A stretch of DNA of 64,000 bases from Rhodoplanes sp. Z2-YC6860 (GCF_001579845.1 NZ_CP007440.1:3060029-3124028), one strand, 5' to 3'; counted from the stretch's first letter, positions 7,477 to 15,045 are shown. Notes: generated by a model from the letters alone, not told the origin. Numbers and translations: made by a program.

Positions 7477-7869
7477 TCACTCTGCGCTGACGCAGGCGAT
7501 CTTTTCGGCGCCGATGCCCGGCCGCATGACATTCTCATCGCCGCTGATCTGCGCGGCCCAATGCGCCAAGACGGCGGCGGTTGAGACTGTATGGTGGTGG
7601 GCCTTATTCAGGTCACCGGCCTTGTGCGCGGCCAATGCCTTGCCGGCGAGATAACCGACCAGCCAGAACCAATCCTCGGGCGCCTTGCCAGTGTCGTGCT
7701 CGGCGCCCCATCGGTCGCGCTGGTGCGCGGCCTCGACCAAGATTTCATCAAGCCACGCGCCAACGTATGGCCGGGCGATTAGCCCGCTAAGGTGCTCGAT
7801 CTCGGCGCGCATGTCGGCCACTTCGCCCTCGGAAACTCTGGCACGCTTGAAATCTTCGGCTCTTGCCAT
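7477..7869 (-). CDS. Phage-type hypothetical protein
   Basis: A 130-residue protein. The stretch VEAAHQRDRWGAEHDTGKAP followed by EDWFWLVGYLAGKALAAH and HHHTVSTAAVLAHWAAQ is a pattern I associate with short, widespread prophage proteins of unknown function. His and Asp residues on amphipathic helices could bind metal in a MazG-like way, but this is only suggestive. The next gene upstream ends only 1 bp before it starts. Confidence 0.7.
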   Translation of the reverse strand: MARAEDFKRARVSEGEVADMRAEIEHLSGLIARPYVGAWLDEILVEAAHQRDRWGAEHDTGKAPEDWFWLVGYLAGKALAAHKAGDLNKAHHHTVSTAAVLAHWAAQISGDENVMRPGIGAEKIACVSAE

Positions 7870-7870
7870 G

Positions 7871-8134
7871 TCATTCGCTCCGTGACTGCTGATGACCTGA
7901 CGGCAGCGCGGGCAAAAGCTCCAAATCTTCGACGCGCCCGATTACTCGCCTGTATCGCCAAATCTCGCCGTCGATGACGTGAGCGAACGAGTCGGACGAG
8001 AAGGCATCTTCGATATTCACATGGCCGTCGCTGTCGATATGGCTGGTGTAGGCCAGCGCGCCAGAACCGTCATCGTTCTTCAGCCAGATGAACTCCTGAT
8101 CTTTGAATCGAACCCGGATATTTTCATCGGCCAT
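7871..8134 (-). CDS. Small hypothetical protein
   Basis: An 87-residue protein starting MADENIRVRFKDQEFIWLK; the ATG at 8134 is preceded by GGAGAGCAGCG. The sequence is mainly beta (IRVRFKDQEFIWLKNDDGSG, then YTSHIDSDGHVNIEDA). It overlaps the upstream gene by 11 bp and abuts the following gene. No family is recognised. Confidence 0.62.
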   Translation of the reverse strand: MADENIRVRFKDQEFIWLKNDDGSGALAYTSHIDSDGHVNIEDAFSSDSFAHVIDGEIWRYRRVIGRVEDLELLPALPSGHQQSRSE

Positions 8135-8369
8135 CGCTGCTCTCCGTCGCTCTACTGCTGTTTCCGAACAGGAAGCCGAGCGCGGCGTGCTGTTCATCCG
8201 ACAAAAACCAATCGCGCTGCCGTCCGCGCCGATAGCGCGACTGCGAGCAGATCAGGCCTTCGTTTTCCATTGCCGTGAGCTGCTTCACGTTTCCGCCGAG
8301 TTGCATCGTGCGGAATATGCGTCGCGATATCTGAGCGTGCATTGTCAGGAGGATTTCGGTGCGAGTCAT
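8124..8369 (-). CDS. Small putative winged-helix protein
   Basis: An 81-residue protein. IFRTMQLGGNVKQLTAMENEG with a following RYRRGRQRDWFLSDEQ looks like the recognition helix and wing of a small winged-helix protein. The basic patch (RYRRGRQR) suits nucleic-acid binding. It overlaps the next gene by 11 bp. The assignment rests on pattern only. Confidence 0.55.
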   Translation of the reverse strand: MTRTEILLTMHAQISRRIFRTMQLGGNVKQLTAMENEGLICSQSRYRRGRQRDWFLSDEQHAALGFLFGNSSRATESSDGR

Positions 8370-8375
8370 CGCAGC

Positions 8376-8579
8376 CTACCTATATGCGGCCCTTCGCCGC
8401 CGTTTCGGGATGTCGTAGCGCTGCTTGCCGGTGACGTTCATCCAATCGAGCACGCAGCCGGTCCACAGATCCCAGACCTCTTGCTTCGGATTGGCTCCGG
8501 CCGTCATCAGATGGCGCGAGGCCTGCGCGACCTTCTCCGCGCGCCGGTAGCTCTCAAGTCGTCGTTTCGAAAGCTTCAT
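8376..8579 (-). CDS. Small basic helical protein
   Basis: A 67-residue protein starting MKLSKRRLESYRRAEKVAQ at the ATG at 8579. It is very basic at both ends (finishing DIPKRRRRAAYR) with a helical middle containing EVWDLWTGCVLDWMN. Upstream in-frame Met codons are possible but lack a ribosome-binding site. Probably a nucleic-acid-associated phage protein; function unknown. Confidence 0.58.
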   Translation of the reverse strand: MKLSKRRLESYRRAEKVAQASRHLMTAGANPKQEVWDLWTGCVLDWMNVTGKQRYDIPKRRRRAAYR

Positions 8580-8602
8580 GCCTGTCTCGACACGTATCTG
8601 AT

Positions 8603-8809
8603 CTAGTCGCAGTAGTCCGCGAAGCTTCGATACACGATGGTGCCGCCAACGCCGGTCCATCGACGCGGCGGGTCGCCTTCGCCAAGCCATTTGGTGCCGT
8701 CGCTATAGTCAGCGGCGTCATACTCGTAGGCGCAGCTCCCTTGCTCGCTGCGGTGCTTGCACTGTTCTTTGCTCGGGCACTTCAGGGTGCAGAACCATTC
8801 GACAGGCAT
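8603..8809 (-). CDS. Small Cys-rich hypothetical protein
   Basis: A 68-residue protein starting MPVEWFCTLKCPSKEQCKH; the ATG at 8809 follows GGAGACGCAGCG at good spacing. Five cysteines (CTLKC, EQC, GSC and a near-terminal YCD) suggest metal binding. It is another of the short Cys-rich proteins of the element. No family is recognised. Confidence 0.62.
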   Translation of the reverse strand: MPVEWFCTLKCPSKEQCKHRSEQGSCAYEYDAADYSDGTKWLGEGDPPRRWTGVGGTIVYRSFADYCD

Positions 8810-8837
8810 CGCTGCGTCTCCGTGTCTAGCCATCACG

Positions 8838-9017
8838 TCACTTTAGCGTGCGCGTGACGCCGAATTTGTAGGAGCGATTGATCGTGTACACGCTGACCTC
8901 GGCGCCATCGTAGTCTTCCGGGATTTCGTTGACATTGCGTGCCACAGCGTAGACGGGCTCGCCGTCAGCTTCGTCGCATTGATAGACCAGAATTTCCTTC
9001 GGCAGTTTCTTAGCCAT
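8838..9017 (-). CDS. Small hypothetical protein
   Basis: A 59-residue protein starting MAKKLPKEILVYQCDEADG, with ATG 9017 preceded by GGAGACAGG. A predicted three-strand beta fold: ILVYQCD, VYAVARNV and VSVYTINRSYKFG. Such short sheets are common in prophage early regions. Function unknown. Confidence 0.65.
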   Translation of the reverse strand: MAKKLPKEILVYQCDEADGEPVYAVARNVNEIPEDYDGAEVSVYTINRSYKFGVTRTLK

Positions 9018-9056
9018 TTCCTGTCTCCTTCCTTGCAATAGGCCGCAAAGCGGCGG

Positions 9057-9716
9057 TCACCGACGCGCGGCGAGCTGCTTGGCCAATTTCTGGCACTCGG
9101 CGGTGACGTAATCGATGTCCCGATAGACCTCGCCGTAGTCGCCGCTCATCGAGCGAAGGCCCAGGCGGCTCATGCTGGGGCAGATATCGCCAGCATGGGC
9201 GCAATCGAACCCAAACCACCAAGTGTTGTCGGGCTCACCCGGCCCCGGCGTATGGCAGATGAAGCGAGCGTGTCCGCGCTCGGCCCAGGCTTCGTAATTG
9301 TCGAAGCAGCCGGTCCACTCCTTGAGGGATTGGGCTGCATCCCCGGAGGGATATTTTTTCGCATCGCGCTCAAGCTCTGGCTTTCGAGAACGCCACTTCT
9401 CCCATCTGTCGCGGCTCAGGTCTGAGCAGCCAGAAGCGAACGTGATGCCGCCATGGGCGTCCAGGCTGCTTTCCGGCCGATGATCGCAGTAGTCGCCGCC
9501 GCAAGACTGCGGGCACGAGCCATAGTCCAAACCGTGGAAGGGATGGCCGGCCGGGACACCGACGTAGCCACATAGAGCCCCAACAGGCCCGCGCACGATC
9601 AGGCATGCCAGTCCGGTTTCGGCGTCCTGCCATTGGATTTTGTCGGGCTCATCGTTCCACGGACCGCGCTTCCAATCGGTCTTGTCGATCACGTTGCGGT
9701 ATTCAATTCGTTCCAT
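9057..9716 (-). CDS. Conserved phage hypothetical protein (219 aa)
   Basis: A 219-residue protein starting MERIEYRNVIDKTDWKRGPW. The early stretch GPWNDEPDKIQWQDAETGL, LIVRGPVGALCGYVGV and then HGGITFASGCS is a pattern I have seen in many phage and prophage genomes of unknown function. It is rich in Trp, Cys and His. The ATG at 9716 is preferred to one 21 bp upstream because the encoded MERIEY start matches the family. No enzymatic role can be named. Confidence 0.75.
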   Translation of the reverse strand: MERIEYRNVIDKTDWKRGPWNDEPDKIQWQDAETGLACLIVRGPVGALCGYVGVPAGHPFHGLDYGSCPQSCGGDYCDHRPESSLDAHGGITFASGCSDLSRDRWEKWRSRKPELERDAKKYPSGDAAQSLKEWTGCFDNYEAWAERGHARFICHTPGPGEPDNTWWFGFDCAHAGDICPSMSRLGLRSMSGDYGEVYRDIDYVTAECQKLAKQLAARR

Positions 9717-9762
9717 TTTTCCCTCCGTTTGTTGCAAGCGTTTCGTCAGGGCGCATCACTGT

Positions 9763-9993
9763 TCACCAATCCATGCCGCCAAGCTGTTCTGGCTGCCTCG
9801 CGCCGGACTGTTTGTCGGCTTCTGTGCGGAGCCCATCAATGATCGCGCGGCGTTGATTGTGGTCTAGGTCGGAGAGCTGGTGGTACTCACTGCCGTAGAA
9901 ATAGCCGATAGACCACCCGGAGGACCGTTCAAGCTTGCTCGCCAAAGCGCGCATTGCCTCAGACGTTATTCTGCGCGGCGGTTCATTGCTCAT
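9763..9993 (-). CDS. Small hypothetical protein
   Basis: A 76-residue, mostly helical protein (ITSEAMRALASKLERSSGWS, then LDHNQRRAIIDGLRTEADK). It is preceded by AGAGGAG-like purines upstream of ATG 9993. It has no recognisable domain and is placed between two conserved phage-type genes on the same strand. Confidence 0.6.
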   Translation of the reverse strand: MSNEPPRRITSEAMRALASKLERSSGWSIGYFYGSEYHQLSDLDHNQRRAIIDGLRTEADKQSGARQPEQLGGMDW

Positions 9994-10017
9994 GCTCGCA
10001 GACCTCTCCTCTGGGGC

Positions 10018-10425
10018 TCAAAGCAGGCATTCGACCCAGCAAGCGCTATCGGCGCGCTCCTGGTCGGAGAATTCCTTGCGCCCGACGCGGCCGGCGTGCA
10101 GGTTTGCCAACAGAGCCCGCTCGGTGATCTTGTTGCTCCATTGATTGCAGCGCCGAAGAAATTCCTTCGCCAGCGGCAAGCTCATGAAGCGCAGCACGTC
10201 GAGTTCTACGTGGCGCCGGATCGACTGTTCGAATCGCGCACACTCAACGCAACGCCGTGTGCAATCCTCACAGCCAACTTCCGCGTCCTGGCAGAACCCA
10301 TCGATGCAGTCATGGACGTAACCTTCGTCGCCGCAATCCGGGCATGAGTCCTGGTCTGGGTTGAGGTCGAAGTGCGCCTCGTCGAAAAGCCTATCGAGCA
10401 GGGCGTTTTCTTTCGATATCTTCAT
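10018..10425 (-). CDS. Cys-rich phage-type protein with multiple zinc knuckles
   Basis: A 135-residue protein. Residues about 28-62 carry CPDCGDEGYVHDC, FCQDAEVGCEDC and RRCVECARFE: nine cysteines in CxxC-like pairs, enough for two zinc sites. The remainder is a basic helical region (ALPLAKEFLRRCNQW style) ending in another Cys pair. Function unknown; DNA or RNA binding is plausible. Confidence 0.68.
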   Translation of the reverse strand: MKISKENALLDRLFDEAHFDLNPDQDSCPDCGDEGYVHDCIDGFCQDAEVGCEDCTRRCVECARFEQSIRRHVELDVLRFMSLPLAKEFLRRCNQWSNKITERALLANLHAGRVGRKEFSDQERADSACWVECLL

Positions 10426-10454
10426 GACTTAATCCCTCAGACGGCCCATCACCG

Positions 10455-11171
10455 TCACTCTGCAGCTTCTTTGAATGGTTTTTCCCAAAGGCTTGCGAAT
10501 GTCGGCCGCTGGAGATCGTCTTCGATTTCTGCGCCACGGCGCTCGATATCGACGAACATGTCTGGACGGCGCGTGGCATCGTCGATGCGGCGGCAGGCGA
10601 TATCGAAATACTTGGGTTCGATCTCTATCCCGATGAATCGGCGCCCAATCTGCACAGCGGCGACTCCGGTCGTGCCGCTGCCCATGAATGGATCAAGGAT
10701 CAGCGATGCTGCACCGATTTCAGCAAGGGTGAACTTCATGACCGCGAGCGGCTTCTGCGTAGGGTGGCCTACGCGCTCGGCGTTCGTGGCTCCAATGGAG
10801 CAGTTAATCTGGCGTGAGTTCTGGTTGAGGTTGGTCCAAGCAAACTCGACGTTGCCCATGCTGGGAGGCGCGTCGGGCTTGAACCAAGAAAGCCAACCGC
10901 GAGACGGCGGCAGGCTGTAATAGTTGCCACCCCAGACCACCTGCTTTTTGCCGCAGGCAAGAAGATCGGTCAGCCCATCAACCGTAATATCATCCCACGA
11001 CTCGGCAGTTTTCCCAGCTCGGCGCTGCCATTTGGTAGGCTGAGCTGCAAAGCCAATGCCATAGGGCGGGTCGGTCACCACGGCATCAACCGGCCCGAGT
11101 GTCGGGACGATCTCGCGGCAGTCTCCGAGGTAGATGGTCACGCCATCAGCTATGGTTTCGATTTTTGGCAT
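10455..11171 (-). CDS. Beta-class DNA methyltransferase (N6-adenine or N4-cytosine)
   Basis: A 238-residue enzyme starting MPKIETIADG, with ATG 11171 preceded by AGGAAACC. Motif IV is DPPYG (34-38) and motif I is DPFMGSGTT (160-168), with the target-recognition region between them; this order defines the beta class. HPTQKPLAVM (136-145) is the usual segment just before motif I. It transfers methyl from AdoMet to the exocyclic amine of A or C. No cognate restriction enzyme is adjacent, so it is probably an orphan phage methylase used for self-protection. The N-terminus overlaps the upstream small gene. Confidence 0.92.
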   Translation of the reverse strand: MPKIETIADGVTIYLGDCREIVPTLGPVDAVVTDPPYGIGFAAQPTKWQRRAGKTAESWDDITVDGLTDLLACGKKQVVWGGNYYSLPPSRGWLSWFKPDAPPSMGNVEFAWTNLNQNSRQINCSIGATNAERVGHPTQKPLAVMKFTLAEIGAASLILDPFMGSGTTGVAAVQIGRRFIGIEIEPKYFDIACRRIDDATRRPDMFVDIERRGAEIEDDLQRPTFASLWEKPFKEAAE

Positions 11172-11568
11172 GGTTTCCTGCCTGTTGTTCGGACACGCCG
11201 CGTGTGCTGGCCGCTGCGCTTGAAAGGGGTGCCGGTCGATGATCTGGGCAGGATCTTCGATCCGGCCGCGCCGATGCCCTGGGGGATTGGGGAACAAGAG
11301 GCGAGGGCGCGTTTTCTATTTCGGTGATGTCAGGGGCGTTGAAGGGCTTCGGCTCTTGCCGCCAGTCGCCTTCAGCGAAGATCACGATGTCGTCGGGGCC
11401 GATCTCGCGTTGAGCCCGCTTGTCCCACCAGCGATGGATGATTCGCGGACCGCCCCAGATCCGATAGGCGTTCCAGAAGCGATCGTCGCGGAAGCCGACG
11501 TAATGGACGGCCGGCACAATTGTCGGCACAGCGTTGGCGGATTGATGGTTATTCGGAAGCTCAATCAA
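11146..11568 (-). CDS. Hypothetical protein at the right end of the element
   Basis: A 140-residue protein, the most upstream gene of the element, starting 22 bp inside attR. The first 90 residues look genuine: VPAVHYVGFRDDRFWNAYR, IWGGPRIIHRWWDKRAQRE, then DDIVIFAEGDWRQEP. The last 45 residues are Ser/Pro/Arg-rich and overlap the methyltransferase start, so the real end may be shortened or altered. No function is recognised. Confidence 0.65.
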   Translation of the reverse strand: MIELPNNHQSANAVPTIVPAVHYVGFRDDRFWNAYRIWGGPRIIHRWWDKRAQREIGPDDIVIFAEGDWRQEPKPFNAPDITEIENAPSPLVPQSPRASARPDRRSCPDHRPAPLSSAAASTRGVSEQQAGNHAKNRNHS

Positions 11569-11589
11569 CGCGATGCGCGAAGTGTCCGA

Positions 11590-11638
11590 CGGATTTTGAT
11601 TCCGCCATCCCCTGGTTCGAATCCAGGCGCCCCAGCCA
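11590..11638 (+). repeat. attR: 49-bp copy of the tRNA-Gln 3' half
   Basis: Identical to 1743-1791, beginning at the second base pair of the anticodon stem and ending with CCA. The 5' half of a tRNA is missing here (the sequence before it is unrelated), so this is an attachment site and not a second tRNA gene. Confidence 0.93.
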
Positions 11639-11655
11639 TCACCAACGCATTGAAA

Positions 11656-11913
11656 CTAAAACAGTTCTGCCGCTGTGTCGTTTTGTTCTTCTGGGATTTT
11701 CTGCAAATCAGAATCCGCCATTTTCTGCAAATTTGTTGCTTGCCTGTTCTCCAGCAAATGCGCGTAGCGTTTGCGCGTCGCAGGGAGCGCGCGTTCGAGC
11801 GACTTCTTCGCGTAACCTTTGTACGCCTGCACTTTCTTGTGACCGGAGAGAGCGCGATCTTGACCGTCGGTGAGCTCGGCAACCTCGATCTCGGTCAGCT
11901 GTTGATTACGACC
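11656..11913 (-). pseudogene. 3' remnant of another tyrosine recombinase
   Basis: An open stretch of about 85 codons reads AELTDGQDRALSGHKKVQAY followed by KGYAKKSLERALPATRKRYA. This matches the end of many rhizobial integrases: the LSGHK box with the last catalytic His, then the tyrosine in the AYKGYAKKS segment, then a basic helix and a long tail. The upstream catalytic boxes (Arg and HxxR) are gone. It starts 18 bp beyond attR and points the same way as the active integrase relative to the tRNA, so it is best read as a relic of an earlier element. The assignment is from pattern memory. Confidence 0.55.
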
Positions 11914-12183
11914 AGCGTACCGAGCCTGCGAGCATCTTGCCGGTGCTGGCTGAACTCGGGTTGGCCGGCAAATCACGCGACGAACAGGGTACGGCAGAGG
12001 ATATTTAAGGTTCGCAGCGCAGCTGTCCAACGCCGCTCCAGGAACACAATGGCTACGCGCAACCTCCTTTCGGAGAAAGTTGCTGCGCGTCAGAAAGAGC
12101 TTGGGGAAGAGGTAGTGCGGATCAATGCCCGGACTCCGTCAACAGGAATCCCGCCAAAGACCAAGCCGAAGTATCGGCGGCCA

Positions 12184-13314
12184 CTACGGCGTGTAAGCTC
12201 CGAGCGGAATCGTCGCCGCGTCGTAACCGAAAACCCAGCTCGGGTCGGTTGGCAGGCGCAGAAAAGTGTTTTCCGCCGATATTTGTTGCACTTTTCGAAC
12301 GCGCGGCTTCCGCGTGGCCTCATACAATCCGAAGGCCGTGGCTTGATCACCGGATTGCACCAGACATCGCACCAGCACCGCGGCATCCTCGATCGCCATC
12401 GCGGCCCCCGACGCCATGTACGGCGTCATCGCGTGGCAGGCGTCGCCTATCAGAACCAGCGGTCCCTCAGTCCACTTTTCCAGCGGCTCGACATCGAGGA
12501 TCGGCCACTTGGTGAGCTGTGGCGCCCGTTCGATCACGGTGCGAACCTCGGGGTGAAAGCCGTCAAACGCACGCAAGACCTCGTCACGATCGCAATACTC
12601 CCAGGAGGCCGGTGAACGCCATTCGCCCTTGGCGCTGGTGACGAGGTAGATCTCATTTCGCGATTGCTCGATGAAATAGATTAGGATGTGGCTGTTCGGC
12701 CCCCACCACTTGGTGCAGTTGCGAACTTCCAAACCATCGAGCAGCGACGAAGGATAAATCGCCCGATGCGCGACCGCTCCAATGAAGCGCGCTTTCCGCG
12801 GGCCAACCACCGCCTCGCGAAGCCTTGAATTCACGCCATCGGCTCCGATGACGATATCCGCCTCCGCGGAGGAGCCGTCCGCGAACGAGAGCTGCGCGAT
12901 CCCGCGATCGATTTTCACATCGGCCAGTCTTTTGCCGAACTCGACACTGTCCGGCAGCACCTTCTCCAGAATCGCCGCGTGCAAGTCGCTGCGATGAACG
13001 GTGATATAGCTTGCTCCGTATTGCCGTTCTCCTAACGAGCCGAGTGGCAGCTCGAACAGGATTTCCCCGGTGTCCCACTTGCGGCTGGTGAAAGTGTCCG
13101 GGTGGATGCCGATGCTGCTGAGCCGCTTTTCGGCCTCAAGCAAGCGAAGCACTTTCATGACATTTGCCGAGACATGAATGCCGGCGCCGATACGCTCGAA
13201 CGTCTGCGCCTGCTCGTAAAGCCGGACTTCGAATCCCGCGCGTTGCAGGAGCGCGCCTGCAGTCGCGCCGCCAAGTCCTGCACCGATGATGGCTATCCGG
13301 GAGGAGCGTGTCAT
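12184..13314 (-). CDS. nicC: FAD-dependent monooxygenase, 6-hydroxynicotinate 3-monooxygenase-like
   Basis: A 376-residue class A flavin hydroxylase. It has GxGxxG (IIGAGLGGATAG, 9-20), the DG motif (ADIVIGADGVNSR, 152-164) and the GD motif (LIGDACHAMTPYM, 288-300). Residues His47, Cys200, His209, Tyr213 and His294 fall where NicC of Pseudomonas has its active-site His47, Cys202, His211, Tyr215 and His302. NicC oxidatively decarboxylates 6-hydroxynicotinate to 2,5-dihydroxypyridine with NADH and O2. Its start abuts the stop of the TPR gene, and the block further upstream holds a MarR regulator and an ABC importer. A salicylate-hydroxylase-type activity on another pyridine acid remains possible. 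Confidence 0.83.
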   Translation of the reverse strand: MTRSSRIAIIGAGLGGATAGALLQRAGFEVRLYEQAQTFERIGAGIHVSANVMKVLRLLEAEKRLSSIGIHPDTFTSRKWDTGEILFELPLGSLGERQYGASYITVHRSDLHAAILEKVLPDSVEFGKRLADVKIDRGIAQLSFADGSSAEADIVIGADGVNSRLREAVVGPRKARFIGAVAHRAIYPSSLLDGLEVRNCTKWWGPNSHILIYFIEQSRNEIYLVTSAKGEWRSPASWEYCDRDEVLRAFDGFHPEVRTVIERAPQLTKWPILDVEPLEKWTEGPLVLIGDACHAMTPYMASGAAMAIEDAAVLVRCLVQSGDQATAFGLYEATRKPRVRKVQQISAENTFLRLPTDPSWVFGYDAATIPLGAYTP

Positions 13315-15006
13315 TTAATGGCAGCAGTGGGCTGGTTGGTGATCGCTGACGGTCGTGCGGCACATGCACGAGGATGTAATCGGCACGTCCGCCGCGGCCA
13401 GTGCCGTGGCAAGCTTCCTCTCCAGCGCCGGCAATTCCGCCTGATCGGGTTTCCGCTTCAGGCATTCGACCAATCCATGAAGCGCCCAGACGTTGTCGGG
13501 ATGCTGGGCGCAGCGCTGGATTTGGCCGCTCAAGCCGAGATCGTCGCGGTAGACCTGTTCGGCCTCGTCGAAATGGCCTTGCTCCATCAGCAGCGCCGCC
13601 AGCGCATGCCTCGGCGGATGCATCCAGGCCCACGGCTCGATGTATTCGAGATTGTCGTCGCGGCGCACGCTTTCTCGCAGATGGTCGAAAGCGGCTGCGT
13701 GGTTGCCTTTGTGGTATTCCAACTCGCCCTCCAACATCTTCTCGCCGACCGCCAGGATGGCATGCGCGTCGTTGTTGAAGAATCTGCGGTCGGATGGAAT
13801 GCGCTGCAGGCTCTGATGAAAGCGCCGGCGCTCCTCGTCGGCTTCTTCGAAATGCCTGAGCGTGGCGTGTGCAATGCCCTTGGCGTAGTGAAGCATCGCC
13901 GTGGAGACCAGATAGAGATCGGGATCGTCCGGCAGAGGCTCCTCGATGATCTCCTGCCAGCGTCCAAAACGCACCATCACATGGCTTTTCATCGAATAGT
14001 AGCCCTCGAGGCTCATCGCGAATTTGGGACGGCCCTTGACGCTGAGGACGTCCTTGCTCAGCAGGCGGCACATCTTGTCTGCGGTGTCGATCGAGTCCCG
14101 ATACCGGCCCATGAACATGCACGTATACATCATCAGATGAAGGTCGTGTGAGCAGGCGACAGTATAGAACGTCAAGGGACCAGCGTAGGCGAGATACATG
14201 TCGTCGGCGACGAGCGCCCTTTCGCTCGCGGTCTTCGCCTTTTCATAGTCGCCGCACAGCATGTAGACATGGCCCGGCATGTGGTTCAGGTGGCCGGCAT
14301 CGGGACACATGGTGGCGAGCAGATCCGCCGAGCGCATGGCGCGTTGGGGTTCGTTGGACATCTCAAGGGCATGAATGTGCAGGTGCAGGATCGCCGGATG
14401 CGGCTTGATGCCCTGCCGGTCGGCCAGTTCGACGGCGCGGTCGCACACCCGTAGCGCCTCGATCACGTCCGAATTCTGCGCGGGCTTGCCGGTCTTGACG
14501 TTCCAGAGGCGCCGCGGCGTCCGCGTGATCAGCGCCTCGACCAGCAGCGCCATGACGTCGTGATCGTCCGGATGGCTGTGGTGGACGCGGCGCATCTCAG
14601 CCGCGTAATCGTCATCCCAACGGTCGAACTCCTCGGGAGGGACCGAATGCGGCTTCTGGATCCTGCGGGCGATCGCCTCCACCAGCCGGTTTTCCAGGTC
14701 CGTGGCCTTGGCTGATGCCGCACGCGCGGCCTCGATATGCTCGAAGCCGGTCCTGGTGGCGGCGTTCGCCTCTGCCTCGCCATGCTCGCGCCAGGTCAGG
14801 TTGTAGAAAGGCCCGCTGCCGAATGCGATTCCCCAATGCGCCATGACGCAATCGGGATCGAACTCGAGCGCCTTGCGGAAGCACTTGATGCCTTCGTTCT
14901 TGTTGAAGCCGAAGCACCAGTTCAGCCCCAGATCGAACCAGCGCCGCGCCTGCGGCGATGTCGTCGAGATCGCCAGCGAATGCGTGCCGAGGTTGAAGCG
15001 GTCCAT
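13315..15006 (-). CDS. Tetratricopeptide-repeat protein (563 aa)
   Basis: A 563-residue soluble protein without signal peptide. TPR-like helices recur: ARRWFDLGLNWCFGFNKNEG at the N-terminus, CFRKALEFDPDCVMAHWGIA (about 62-81), repeats around PDAGHLNHMPGHVYMLCGDY (about 235-255) and again toward residue 500 (EQGHFDEAEQVYRDDLG). It ends with a Cys/His-rich tail (CMCR and HCCH). Such proteins are usually annotated only by the repeat. It lies between a MarR gene (38 bp upstream) and the NicC-like gene (immediately downstream), so it should be co-expressed with pyridine catabolism. Its role is unknown. Confidence 0.85.
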   Translation of the reverse strand: MDRFNLGTHSLAISTTSPQARRWFDLGLNWCFGFNKNEGIKCFRKALEFDPDCVMAHWGIAFGSGPFYNLTWREHGEAEANAATRTGFEHIEAARAASAKATDLENRLVEAIARRIQKPHSVPPEEFDRWDDDYAAEMRRVHHSHPDDHDVMALLVEALITRTPRRLWNVKTGKPAQNSDVIEALRVCDRAVELADRQGIKPHPAILHLHIHALEMSNEPQRAMRSADLLATMCPDAGHLNHMPGHVYMLCGDYEKAKTASERALVADDMYLAYAGPLTFYTVACSHDLHLMMYTCMFMGRYRDSIDTADKMCRLLSKDVLSVKGRPKFAMSLEGYYSMKSHVMVRFGRWQEIIEEPLPDDPDLYLVSTAMLHYAKGIAHATLRHFEEADEERRRFHQSLQRIPSDRRFFNNDAHAILAVGEKMLEGELEYHKGNHAAAFDHLRESVRRDDNLEYIEPWAWMHPPRHALAALLMEQGHFDEAEQVYRDDLGLSGQIQRCAQHPDNVWALHGLVECLKRKPDQAELPALERKLATALAAADVPITSSCMCRTTVSDHQPAHCCH

Positions 15007-15045
15007 GTGTCGTTCCCGGTCTCTGCATCTTCACGAAAGCAACAC

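Larger units (their letters stand above)
1743..11638. mobile_element. 9.9-kb integrative element in tRNA-Gln, phage-like without virion genes
   Basis: The element is bounded by a perfect 49-bp direct repeat: 1743-1791 (inside the tRNA gene) and 11590-11638. A tyrosine recombinase gene sits next to the left repeat, as expected for tRNA-targeting elements. Between the repeats nearly every gene is on the minus strand, tightly packed with many ATGA overlaps. The content is phage early-region style: excisionase-like protein, HNH protein, DUF550/MazG-like hydrolase, DNA methyltransferase and many short Cys-rich hypotheticals. No terminase, portal, capsid, tail, lysis or replication-initiation gene can be seen. 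It may be a deleted prophage, a phage satellite, or a small genomic island. Confidence 0.9.

Noticed and set aside
10455-11171. A complete restriction-modification system
   Set aside because: The HNH protein lies 7 kb away among recombination genes and has an altered metal knuckle; no restriction endonuclease adjoins the methyltransferase.
11590-11638. A second tRNA-Gln gene
   Set aside because: Only the 3' half is present; the acceptor 5' strand and D-arm are missing, so it is an att site.
11239-12615. Long plus-strand open frame of 458 codons
   Set aside because: It runs through attR and lies antisense to the integrase relic and the NicC-like gene; composition is Arg-rich and it lacks any domain. 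It is a shadow of minus-strand genes.
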